From the NCBI GenBank assembly GCA_000710935.1, contig BAYV01000007.1, positions 31,013 to 95,012 on the forward strand: 64,000 nt of DNA, given 5' to 3'. Below the pieces are notes generated by a model that saw only the letters and a list, made by a program, of their open reading frames with translations, was not told the origin of the DNA and made no database searches. The position numbers and the translations under genes are program-made. Of the stretch, positions 9,532-17,171 are shown piece after piece; the stretch's first letter is position 1; every line of letters starts with the position of its first letter. The DNA comes from Iodidimonas nitroreducens (lineage in GTDB: Bacteria; Pseudomonadota; Alphaproteobacteria; Sphingomonadales; Rhodothalassiaceae).

Positions 9532-9594
9532 CCGGCCTCTCCTGCGCAATGGACTGGTCATGCTTCACTGTCAGATTTTATAGTCACATATTAT

Positions 9595-9612
9595 TGTCAA
9601 TTAGTATAGACA
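9595..9612. promoter_or_regulatory. PpsR/CrtJ-type operator between crtE and crtD
   Basis: TGTCAATTAGTATAGACA fits TGT-N12-ACA exactly, with inner TGTCA and a near TGACA arm. It sits between divergent crtE and crtD, so one site can control both. On the minus strand it contains TTGACA, a -35-like hexamer for crtE. A second pair of half-sites at 9569-9588 has 14 instead of 12 bases between TGT and ACA and is a weak partner at best. Confidence 0.8.
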
Positions 9613-9653
9613 TAAGAGACGCATCAGGCGAAAAACACGGATCAGGAGCATCC

Positions 9654-11219
9654 ATGGCCGCATCAGTGATCATCATCGGCGCCGGGATTGGCGGCTTGAG
9701 CGCGGCTTTGGTCCTCGCCTCCCGGGGCTATGCGGTCACCATTCTGGAACGCCAGCCCGTGGCGGGGGGCAAGATCCGCAGCCTTGATGGCGGCGGGCGG
9801 CCCATCGATAGCGGCCCCACGGTCTTTACCCTGCGGGCGGTGTTCGATGAAATCTTTGCTTATGCGGGCTTATCTCTTGATGATCATCTCAGCCTTGAAC
9901 CGGCTTCTGTTCTGGCCCGGCATTTCTGGTCGGGCGGGGCGCGGCTCGATCTTCATGCCGATCCCCAACGCACCTGCGATGCCATTGGCGATTTCGCGGG
10001 GGCCGCCGATGCCCGCGCCTATCAAGCCTTTGCTGCCCAATCAAAGCGCTGCTTTGAAACGCTGGATCACAGCTTCATGCGCCAACCCAAACCAAGCTTA
10101 TCCGGGCTTATCGGGGCGGGATTGCACGGTGGGGCCAAGGGCATGGCCGATCTGCTGGCGATCTCGCCCTTTGCCCGCTATGGGGACAGTCTGGCCCGGC
10201 AATTTCGCGATCCCCGGCTGCAACAGCTTTTTGGCCGCTATGCCACCTATTGCGGGTCGTCGCCCTATGCCGCCCCGGCCACCCTGATGCTGGTGGCCCA
10301 TGCCGAACAAAAAGGCGTATGGCAGATCAAGGGCGGCATGGCGGCGCTGGCCCATGTCCTTGGCGAACGGGCCATCAAGGCGGGGGCCATCTTCTGCCCG
10401 CACCATGAGGTCACGGCCATCCGCCCAAGGGGGCCGAAATCCAAAGGCGGGGGGGGCTATGAAATTCTCATCAACCATCAAGGATCGCAGCAGAGCATGA
10501 CGGCGGATATGATCTTGTTCAATGGCGATAAAACAGCCCTGCAATCAGGTTATTTCGGAAACGAAATGAAAAAGGCTCTACCAAAGCTTGCGCCGGAAAA
10601 AGCCCGCGCCGGGCGATCTTTATCGGCGCTCACATGGTCGATGCTGGGGCGAATCGAGGGTGGTCCCCTCCATCATCATATGGTTTGTTTTTCCGATGAT
10701 TATGGCCGCGAATTTGATCAGCTTTTCCGCCAGAAAGCCGTACCCCATGATCCAACGGTTTATCTGTGTGCGCAAGATCGCAGCCTGAGCGATGACCAGC
10801 CCACACATTCAAATAATGCGCATGGCAGCGAGCGGCTGTTCTGTCTGATCAATGCCCCGGCCAATGGCGATCAGAAAACCTATGATGAGGAGGAGATCAA
10901 AGGATGCGAAGAGCGGATGCGTCGCCGATTGGAAGCCTGTGGGCTGGAACTCAACAATCCCCAATGGGTGGAAACCACCAGCCCGCAGGATTTTGCGGCC
11001 CTTTATCCGGCCACCGGCGGGGCGCTTTATGGCCCGGTGTCTCATGGCTGGCGGGCCTCGTTCCAAAGGCCGGGGGTGAAAACGGCCTGTCCGGGGCTGT
11101 ATCTGGCGGGGGGGAGCGTGCATCCGGGGCCGGGGGTGCCGATGGCCGCCCTTTCGGGGCTGATGGCGGCCAAAGCGCTGATCAGGGATCACGAGGGCCG
11201 GGATTTGACCAGCCCCTGA
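9654..11219 (+). CDS. crtD: Hydroxyneurosporene/methoxyneurosporene desaturase (CrtD)
   Basis: CrtD (521 aa) introduces the 3,4 double bond in acyclic 1-hydroxy or 1-methoxy carotenoids. It is a CrtI-type FAD enzyme: VIIIGAGIGGLSAALVLASR at the N-terminus and LAGGSVHPGPGVPMAALSG at the C-terminus. It is separated from CrtI (13314) by sequence and by its crtC neighbour. AGGAG lies seven bases before the ATG at 9654. The reading frame is open far upstream, but that part is antisense to crtE and shows no CrtD features. Confidence 0.93.
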   Translation: MAASVIIIGAGIGGLSAALVLASRGYAVTILERQPVAGGKIRSLDGGGRPIDSGPTVFTLRAVFDEIFAYAGLSLDDHLSLEPASVLARHFWSGGARLDLHADPQRTCDAIGDFAGAADARAYQAFAAQSKRCFETLDHSFMRQPKPSLSGLIGAGLHGGAKGMADLLAISPFARYGDSLARQFRDPRLQQLFGRYATYCGSSPYAAPATLMLVAHAEQKGVWQIKGGMAALAHVLGERAIKAGAIFCPHHEVTAIRPRGPKSKGGGGYEILINHQGSQQSMTADMILFNGDKTALQSGYFGNEMKKALPKLAPEKARAGRSLSALTWSMLGRIEGGPLHHHMVCFSDDYGREFDQLFRQKAVPHDPTVYLCAQDRSLSDDQPTHSNNAHGSERLFCLINAPANGDQKTYDEEEIKGCEERMRRRLEACGLELNNPQWVETTSPQDFAALYPATGGALYGPVSHGWRASFQRPGVKTACPGLYLAGGSVHPGPGVPMAALSGLMAAKALIRDHEGRDLTSP

Positions 11220-12121
11220 AGGATGGCGGCTATCTGTGGTATTATTGCGATGCCTTGAGCGAAGATGGGCGCTATGGCCTTACCCTCATCGTTTTTATCG
11301 GCAGTGTGTTCTCGCCCTATTATGCGTGGGCTGGCTGGCAGCGGCCGGAAAATCACTGCGCCTTTAACATTGCCCTTTATGATGGCAAAAAACGCTATTG
11401 GGCGATGACCGAACGCCGCGCTGACCGGCTGGAAACCAGCCCCCAATGCCTGCGCATCGATCAAAGCAGCCTGCGTTTCACCCCCACGGCCCTGATCGCC
11501 GATCTTCATGAAACCAGCACCCCATGGCGGCGGCCCATCCGGGGCCGGATCACCATTCCCCTGCCCGCATCCTTTGGGCCTTTTCATGATCTTGATCCCC
11601 ATGGCCGCCATCAATGGCGACCGCTCAATCCCCATATGCGGGTGAAAATCGAGATGGACGAACCCCGGATGCACTGGACCGGCCATGGCTATTGCGACAT
11701 GAACCGGGGCACGGAACCTTTAGAGCGAGCCTTTCGCCAATGGCAATGGTCGCGCGCCCGGCTTGATCAGGAAAGCATTGTTTTCTATGATCTTTTGCGC
11801 CGCGATGGCAGCCGTCACGCGCTCGCCCTGCGCTATCATGAAGATGGCAGCACCGAAACTTTTGCCCCACCGCCTTTAACCCGACTCCCCACCAGCGGCT
11901 GGCGGATGCGGCGGCTCACCCGCAGTGATCGGGGGGCTGCGGCCACCTGCCTGCGCACCCTTGAAGATTCGCCCTTCTACACCCGCTCGATCCTTGATGT
12001 GCCGCTTTTTGGCCAGCGGGCGATTGCCGTTCATGAAAGCCTTGATCTCGACCGGTTTCGATCACCCATCGTGCGGGCCATGCTGCCCTTTAGAATGCCG
12101 CGCGGGCAATGGTGGGGATGA
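11216..12121 (+). CDS. crtC: Carotenoid 1,2-hydratase (CrtC), start unresolved
   Basis: CrtC adds water across the 1,2 bond of neurosporene or lycopene end groups, before CrtD and CrtF act. The body is clear: GYLWYYCDALSEDGRYGL, FIGSVFSPYYAWAGW, HWTGHGYCDMNRG and VPLFGQRAIAVHESLDL. As in crtF, no ATG, GTG or TTG is available near the N-terminus. CTG at 11216 overlaps the crtD stop as CTGA. The preceding codons in the same frame read GPGFDQPL, which resembles the start of CrtC relatives as I recall them, so the true start may lie inside crtD and use a non-standard codon. The 3' end overlaps the convergent gene at 12062 by 60 bases. Confidence 0.85.
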   Translation: MKDGGYLWYYCDALSEDGRYGLTLIVFIGSVFSPYYAWAGWQRPENHCAFNIALYDGKKRYWAMTERRADRLETSPQCLRIDQSSLRFTPTALIADLHETSTPWRRPIRGRITIPLPASFGPFHDLDPHGRHQWRPLNPHMRVKIEMDEPRMHWTGHGYCDMNRGTEPLERAFRQWQWSRARLDQESIVFYDLLRRDGSRHALALRYHEDGSTETFAPPPLTRLPTSGWRMRRLTRSDRGAAATCLRTLEDSPFYTRSILDVPLFGQRAIAVHESLDLDRFRSPIVRAMLPFRMPRGQWWG

Positions 12122-12271
12122 GGTTTCCTGTGGATTTTCAGGCCCGGTTTCCGGCGGCTTTTCTTTGGCCAAACGATCCTTGCGCAAAAGCCATAATTCG
12201 CGAAACCCAAAGCCCAACACCAGCACAAAGGTCAGGATCATCTCTGCCAGAAACAACCATTGGCCATCCAT
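12062..12271 (-). CDS. Small single-helix membrane protein downstream of crtB
   Basis: A 69-residue protein with one hydrophobic helix near the N-terminus (LFLAEMILTFVLVLGFGFRE) followed by a basic stretch (LWLLRKDRLAKEK) and a polar, Pro-rich tail. GGGGAG lies six bases before the ATG. It follows crtB by 15 bases in the same direction and overlaps the end of convergent crtC by 60 bases. Helix plus positive residues predicts an N-out, C-in membrane anchor. I recall similar tiny proteins near crtB in other alphaproteobacterial PGCs but know no function; a role in assembling the carotenoid enzymes is speculation. Confidence 0.6.
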   Translation of the reverse strand: MDGQWLFLAEMILTFVLVLGFGFRELWLLRKDRLAKEKPPETGPENPQETSSPPLPARHSKGQHGPHDG

Positions 12272-12286
12272 GATCGCTCCCCATCC

Positions 12287-13333
12287 TTAAAATTGGCGGG
12301 TCCGCAGGGCCTGACGCTCCATCAGGGCCAGAACCCAGCCCAAACGATCCGGTCCGCCATCCGTGCCAAATTCACCGGTCTCATATCCCTTGAGGCTGGC
12401 CAGCATCGGCGCATAAGCGGCCGGTAATGGGGCATTTTCCCCATCAGATGATCGCGGCCTCAATCCCAGATTGGCCAACATACTGCGCCCGATCAGGGCC
12501 AATTTACGCCCCGGCGGCACCACCGCCCGCACCGTGATCGAATCATAGCCATTGGCGGCAATCCGGCGGCCCAGATCGGCATAGATATAGCGCGCCGCAT
12601 AAATGCTGGTGCGGCATTCCCGGGGCAAAAGCGCAATGCCGCCATCGGCCCGGGCATAAAGCCGCGCCGCTTCATCGAGCAAGCGGCGGATCACCCCTTT
12701 GATGCGATCATCCATCACCGGGCTGGCCAGCCAGCCTTCCGCATCGATCCCCGCTTCTGCCAGCCAAAGGCGGGGCAGATAAAGCCGCCCGGCAATGGCA
12801 TCCTCGCCCACATCGCGGGCAATATTGCTATATTGCATGGCCACCCCCAGATCGCAGGCACGGGCGATCTGATCGGCGGAACGCACCCCCATCAACAGGG
12901 CCATCAAAGCCCCGACCGTGCCCGCCACCCGCACCCCATAGGCACACACATCATCAAGATCCTCATAGGATCGGCCCGCCACATCCCACAAAAACCCTTC
13001 AAACAGCAGCTCAAAAAGACCCCTTGGCAATTGATGATGGGCCACCAGATCCGCAAAAGCGCGATCCACCGGATGGGGCAAAGGGCGACCGGCATAGGCA
13101 TGATCAAGGCGATCATGCAGCCGGGCAAGGGCCGCGCCGCCATGCACGGCATGATCGATGCCATCATCGGCCAGTCGGCAAAAGGCATATAAAACCGTAA
13201 CCGGCTGACGCACGGCTAAGGGCAAAAGAGTTGTTGCGGCATGAAAAGAATGGGACCCCCGCCGCAATAAGGCCCGGCAGCGGGCATGATCGGCAGGGCT
13301 GGCATGGCCGGGATCAAGCGAAGGTCTGCGCAT
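12287..13333 (-). CDS. crtB: Phytoene synthase
   Basis: CrtB (348 aa) condenses two geranylgeranyl diphosphates to phytoene. The squalene/phytoene synthase motifs are visible: FCRLADDGID as the first Asp-rich site, QYSNIARDVGEDA with GRLYLP as the second, plus SIYAARYIYADLG near the C-terminus. It overlaps the end of crtI by 20 bases, consistent with coupled translation, and is followed by the small membrane protein gene. Confidence 0.95.
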   Translation of the reverse strand: MRRPSLDPGHASPADHARCRALLRRGSHSFHAATTLLPLAVRQPVTVLYAFCRLADDGIDHAVHGGAALARLHDRLDHAYAGRPLPHPVDRAFADLVAHHQLPRGLFELLFEGFLWDVAGRSYEDLDDVCAYGVRVAGTVGALMALLMGVRSADQIARACDLGVAMQYSNIARDVGEDAIAGRLYLPRLWLAEAGIDAEGWLASPVMDDRIKGVIRRLLDEAARLYARADGGIALLPRECRTSIYAARYIYADLGRRIAANGYDSITVRAVVPPGRKLALIGRSMLANLGLRPRSSDGENAPLPAAYAPMLASLKGYETGEFGTDGGPDRLGWVLALMERQALRTRQF

Positions 13334-14858
13334 CGGGCACCACCTTGTCGAGGATTTTTGCGGTTGTCAAAACGCCGGGCAACCCGGCCCCGGGATGGGT
13401 GCCTGCCCCCACCAGAAACAGATTTTCAATATCTTCCGAGCGATTATGGGGACGAAACCACGCGCTTTGGGTCAGAACCGGTTCCAGCCCGAAAGCCGCC
13501 CCCTTGAGCGAGGAAAGTTGATCGCGAAAATCAAGGGGGGTCATCAGGCGCGAGCTGATGACCTGATCCGACAGGCCCGGCAGGACCGTGCGTTCCAAAG
13601 CCTGTTCGATGGATCGACGATAAGGCTCGGCCATGCTCCGCCAATCGGTGGGGCCATCCAGATGGGGCACCGGCGACAGCACATAAAACGCATCGCAGCC
13701 CGCAGGCGCTAAGCTGGGATCGGTGGCCGTGGGGCGATGGAGATAAAGGCTGAAATCCTTGGCCAGATGATGGCTTTTGAAAATATCGCGTAAAAGCCCG
13801 CGATAGCGCGGCCCTAGAAGAATCTGATGATGGGGCACATCTTCATAGCGCTTTTTGGTCCCGAAATACCAAACGAACAGGCTCATGGAATAGCGCGCCC
13901 GATCAATCTTGCGATTGGTCCAGCGGCGGCGGGCATGGGCGGGCAGTAAAGTGCGATAGGTGCTGGCGGAACAGGCGTTTGAAACCACGATATCGGCCCG
14001 GATGGTCTCGCCACCCTGCAAACGCACACCACAGGCCCAGCGGCCATCGAGAAGGATTTCTTCAACCCCTGCGCCATAGCGGATGTGATTGCCCTGACCC
14101 TTGATCAAACCCACAAGGCCATCCACCAAACGGCCCGTGCCGCCCATGGCAAAATGCACGCCCCAATGATGTTCCAAAAAGCCGATCAGATTATAAACCG
14201 ATGTGGTGGTAAAGGGATTGCCCCCCACCAAAAGGGGATGAAAGCTTAAAACCACGCGCAGGCGCGGATCTTTGATAAAGCGCGAGACCGCCTGATAAAC
14301 GCTGCGATAGCCCCCCAGCCGGATCAGATCGGGGCCCACTTTCAGCATATCGCGAAACCGGCTGAAGGGCACATCGCCAAGCTGCTCGAAACCGATTTCA
14401 AAAACCTGCTGGCTATAGGCCATGAAGCGATCATAGCCCGCAACATCCTCAGGCGAAAAACGCCCGATCTCTGCCCGCATGGCTTCACGATCGCCTGTAT
14501 AATCAAAGATCGTTCCATCATCGAAACGAATACGATAAAAAGGCGATATGGGCCGCAGATCCACATCGTCGGAAAGCTTTTTGCCGCATAGGGCCCATAA
14601 TTCCTCGAAAAGAAAGGGCGCAGTGACAATGGTGGGCCCGGCATCAAACACAAAGCCATCCTGACGAAACACCGCCGCCCGGCCGCCCGGCCCATCGCAT
14701 TTTTCCACAATCGTCACGCGATAGCCCCGCGCACCCAAACGCACCGCCGCCGCCAGGCCGCCAAAACCGCTGCCGATCACCACGGCATGGGGTGCATCAG
14801 AACCCGGCCCCGCAATGGGTTCAGAAGAAAGGGGCGCCATGGCCCGGCCATCATCCAT
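13314..14858 (-). CDS. crtI: Phytoene desaturase
   Basis: CrtI (514 aa) carries out successive FAD-dependent desaturations of phytoene to neurosporene or lycopene. It has the dinucleotide fold AVVIGSGFGGLAAAVRLGAR and the C-terminal family signature LFLVGAGTHPGAGLPGVLTT. The first 22 residues are poorly conserved; GGAG precedes the ATG at 14858. Its start overlaps the end of the DUF3422 gene, so the two are very likely one transcript. Four-step desaturation to lycopene would fit a spirilloxanthin pathway, but the step number cannot be read from sequence. Confidence 0.95.
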   Translation of the reverse strand: MDDGRAMAPLSSEPIAGPGSDAPHAVVIGSGFGGLAAAVRLGARGYRVTIVEKCDGPGGRAAVFRQDGFVFDAGPTIVTAPFLFEELWALCGKKLSDDVDLRPISPFYRIRFDDGTIFDYTGDREAMRAEIGRFSPEDVAGYDRFMAYSQQVFEIGFEQLGDVPFSRFRDMLKVGPDLIRLGGYRSVYQAVSRFIKDPRLRVVLSFHPLLVGGNPFTTTSVYNLIGFLEHHWGVHFAMGGTGRLVDGLVGLIKGQGNHIRYGAGVEEILLDGRWACGVRLQGGETIRADIVVSNACSASTYRTLLPAHARRRWTNRKIDRARYSMSLFVWYFGTKKRYEDVPHHQILLGPRYRGLLRDIFKSHHLAKDFSLYLHRPTATDPSLAPAGCDAFYVLSPVPHLDGPTDWRSMAEPYRRSIEQALERTVLPGLSDQVISSRLMTPLDFRDQLSSLKGAAFGLEPVLTQSAWFRPHNRSEDIENLFLVGAGTHPGAGLPGVLTTAKILDKVVPDAQTFA

Positions 14859-16155
14859 GATGATCTCCTGCGGTATCGTCCTTGAAAAGATGGCGACGCA
14901 ATCGCCCCACCCCGATCAGCAAAATGATCAAAACGAAGGGGATCGAGGCCGCCGTGACCACGGAAGGATCAATCGCAATCCCGTAATCATGCAATCCCTT
15001 GGCCAGATAGCCCACAAGCCCCACGATATAATAGGTGATGGCCGCAACCGAGAGACCTTCCACCGTTTGCTGCATCCGCAATTGAATGCGGGCGCGCCGG
15101 CTCATGGTTTTCAAAAGGCTTTGATTTTGCTGCTGGCGATCAATATCCACCCGGGTCGATAAAAGCTGGGTGGTGCGCGCCACCCGTTCCGATAAGGATT
15201 GCTGCCGCCGGGCCATGGTTTCGCAGGTATTCATTGCCGGTTGCAGGCGGCGTTCGGTAAATTCCCGCAGATTCTGGATGCCCGGATAGCGCTGTTCGCG
15301 CAATTCCTCGATCCGCCGGTTCACAAGCTGATAATAGGCCCGCGCCGCATCAAAGCGATAGCTATTAAGGGAAATCCGCCGTTCCAATTCCACCTGCAAG
15401 CGGGTGAGCCGATCAAGAAGGCTCCCCTCGTCCTTCGCTCCGGCTTCGGCCATGGCGGAAATGATGCTGACCAGATCATGTTCTTTTTCCGTCAGGATCG
15501 GGCCAAGCTTTTGCGCCGTGGGCAAAGCGAGAAGGGCCAGCAAGCGGTAGCTATCGATTTCAAACAAGCGCTGCATCATCCGCCCCGCCTGACGATCCGA
15601 CATGGATCGGTTGATCATCAAAAGGCGGCTGAACCGATCCCCATGAATGCGAAAATCCTTGAAAGCGGTGGCAGCGCCCCCGCCCACATCCGAACCCAAA
15701 AGCACATTGCCGCCAAAATACCGGGCGGCGATCAGGTCGGGATCGGATGGCGCCCCTTCTGGCCGCACGAGGGTTGCATGTTTGGCCACCAGAACCGACC
15801 CCGGCAAGGATTGCAGCCAATCTTCAGGCACCAGTTGGATCGCCGGTTCGGCAAACAGATCTTCCCCCACCCCCGGCGCGATAAAGGTATAGCGGGTATA
15901 TTCCGTATGGCGTTCCCAGCGCAGGCGAAACCGCCCGAAATCGGCACTATAATGATTGCTTGAAGGGCGTGGCTCCACGGCCTGAAAACGCCGGGCCAGT
16001 TCTGTCACCGGTTCAAGATCGGACGGCGCAAGATGCCAATCGGTATAAAGCGCCAGATAAGACACCCGGCAGGGCGTGGGCAAGGGTTCCGGCGGGCGGG
16101 CATGAACCTCATCATTGAGATTGAAGCGTTCGGGATGATCGACGGGTATCTGCAT
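14851..16155 (-). CDS. DUF3422 family membrane protein
   Basis: A 434-residue protein with the DUF3422 opening (HPERFNLNDEVHARPPEPL), a long soluble part with a coiled-coil-like stretch around residues 270-370 (RRIEELREQRYPGIQNL and a Gln/Arg-rich segment), and two C-terminal membrane helices (AAITYYIVGLVGYLAKGL and SIPFVLIILLIGVGRL). That layout resembles CorA-like or structural membrane proteins, but the function of DUF3422 is unknown to me. It starts about 45 bases after a perfect PpsR-type operator and overlaps crtI, so it appears co-regulated with carotenoid synthesis. The ATG at 16167 is an alternative start. Confidence 0.85.
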   Translation of the reverse strand: MQIPVDHPERFNLNDEVHARPPEPLPTPCRVSYLALYTDWHLAPSDLEPVTELARRFQAVEPRPSSNHYSADFGRFRLRWERHTEYTRYTFIAPGVGEDLFAEPAIQLVPEDWLQSLPGSVLVAKHATLVRPEGAPSDPDLIAARYFGGNVLLGSDVGGGAATAFKDFRIHGDRFSRLLMINRSMSDRQAGRMMQRLFEIDSYRLLALLALPTAQKLGPILTEKEHDLVSIISAMAEAGAKDEGSLLDRLTRLQVELERRISLNSYRFDAARAYYQLVNRRIEELREQRYPGIQNLREFTERRLQPAMNTCETMARRQQSLSERVARTTQLLSTRVDIDRQQQNQSLLKTMSRRARIQLRMQQTVEGLSVAAITYYIVGLVGYLAKGLHDYGIAIDPSVVTAASIPFVLIILLIGVGRLRRHLFKDDTAGDHHG

Positions 16156-16201
16156 GCCTTCTTTCATCCCTTCTCATAGCGCGGCTTCATAAACCCATAT
16201 C

Positions 16202-16219
16202 TGTCATGATAGACTGACA
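16202..16219 (-). promoter_or_regulatory. PpsR/CrtJ-type operator upstream of the DUF3422-crtI-crtB unit
   Basis: TGTCATGATAGACTGACA is a perfect TGT-N12-ACA, with fully symmetric TGTCA and TGACA arms. It lies in the 79-base gap between the bchO stop and the DUF3422 start. No convincing -10 and -35 pair is obvious around it, apart from TTTACA upstream. The site implies repression by PpsR under oxygen or light. Confidence 0.8.
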
Positions 16220-16234
16220 GATGAAAATGTAAAT

Positions 16235-17170
16235 TCAATTCCCCACAGCTTCATCCTCGCTCACAATCAGGGCAATGATCTGATCGGGATCTTCCTCATG
16301 GGCCAGATGCCCCAATCCGGGCAGATGCACCAGATGGGCGCGCGGCACCATCATGGCCAGCTTGGCCTGATAATCGGGCGGAATGGCGCGATCCCCATCC
16401 CCGATGATCAGGATCAGCGGGCAGGATAAATGCGCAAGCTGCTTTTCCAGGCTCTCCAGATCCCAATGGGCCATCATCGATAAAGCCCCCGCCACATGCC
16501 CCGAGCAGGAAAAGAGCGCACGATAATGGGCGAGACCCTCAGCGGATATGCGCGAGCCGGTATCAAGAATTAACTGCTCCACCACCCGTTTGGATCGCCC
16601 GCGCCATGATAAAAGCGAGGGCATCACCGGATTTTCCGCCAAAAAGCGCGCAGTGAGCCGGGCAAATTGGGAAAAAACCGGCAAAGAGCGGCTTTGATAA
16701 GGCCGCAAAGCCCCATTGATGGCGATGATCCGATCCGGATTTGCACGCTGATCCAAAACCATCTGGCAGGCAATCGCCGCCCCTGCCGAATGGCCGATGA
16801 TCCGTGTTGGCACCTGATCGAGATGCCCCAGTAAATCCGCCAAGGCTTTCGCAATCTGTGGCAAAGTCATCTTGAAACCATGGGGGCTGCGGGTAAAGCC
16901 ATGGCCGGGCAGATCGGGGATGATCACCACCGCATCCTGTGCCAAGGCTGCAAAACTATCGGCAAAGCTGTGCCCTGAAGCGCCAGTGCCGTGCAGCAGC
17001 AAAAACACCGGCGGGGGCGGCCTTTCCACGTCCGAGCCCTTTTCCAGCGGCCCGGCCATCTGCACATGCCAGCGAAAACCGCCCACATCGACGAAACGGC
17101 TAAGGCGGCGATGGGGCCAGTTTTTCCCCTCGATGGAAAAATCAGGATAATGCAAAAAGGGCGAGACCAT
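16235..17170 (-). CDS. bchO: BchO, alpha/beta hydrolase of the Mg-chelatase operon
   Basis: BchO (311 aa) is an alpha/beta hydrolase found next to bchID in purple bacteria; its exact role is unsettled, and family annotation links it to Mg-protoporphyrin formation. Seen here: LLLHGTGASGHSFAD (oxyanion region), IIPDLPGHGFTRSP, the nucleophile elbow GHSAGA and a late LGHLAHEEDPD with the likely catalytic His. The ATG at 17170 follows the bchD stop by one base; an in-frame ATG at 17254 would put 28 atypical residues inside bchD. Confidence 0.93.
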   Translation of the reverse strand: MVSPFLHYPDFSIEGKNWPHRRLSRFVDVGGFRWHVQMAGPLEKGSDVERPPPPVFLLLHGTGASGHSFADSFAALAQDAVVIIPDLPGHGFTRSPHGFKMTLPQIAKALADLLGHLDQVPTRIIGHSAGAAIACQMVLDQRANPDRIIAINGALRPYQSRSLPVFSQFARLTARFLAENPVMPSLLSWRGRSKRVVEQLILDTGSRISAEGLAHYRALFSCSGHVAGALSMMAHWDLESLEKQLAHLSCPLILIIGDGDRAIPPDYQAKLAMMVPRAHLVHLPGLGHLAHEEDPDQIIALIVSEDEAVGN

Positions 17171-17171
17171 T

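Noticed and set aside
9569..9588. A second PpsR-type site upstream of crtE
   Set aside because: TGT and ACA are 14 bases apart instead of 12. Half-sites may help binding, but the pattern does not fit the motif, so it is not listed as an operator.
9357..9653. Extension of crtD upstream of 9654
   Set aside because: The frame is open but antisense to crtE and crosses the operator; the FAD fold begins right after the ATG at 9654, which has AGGAG in front.
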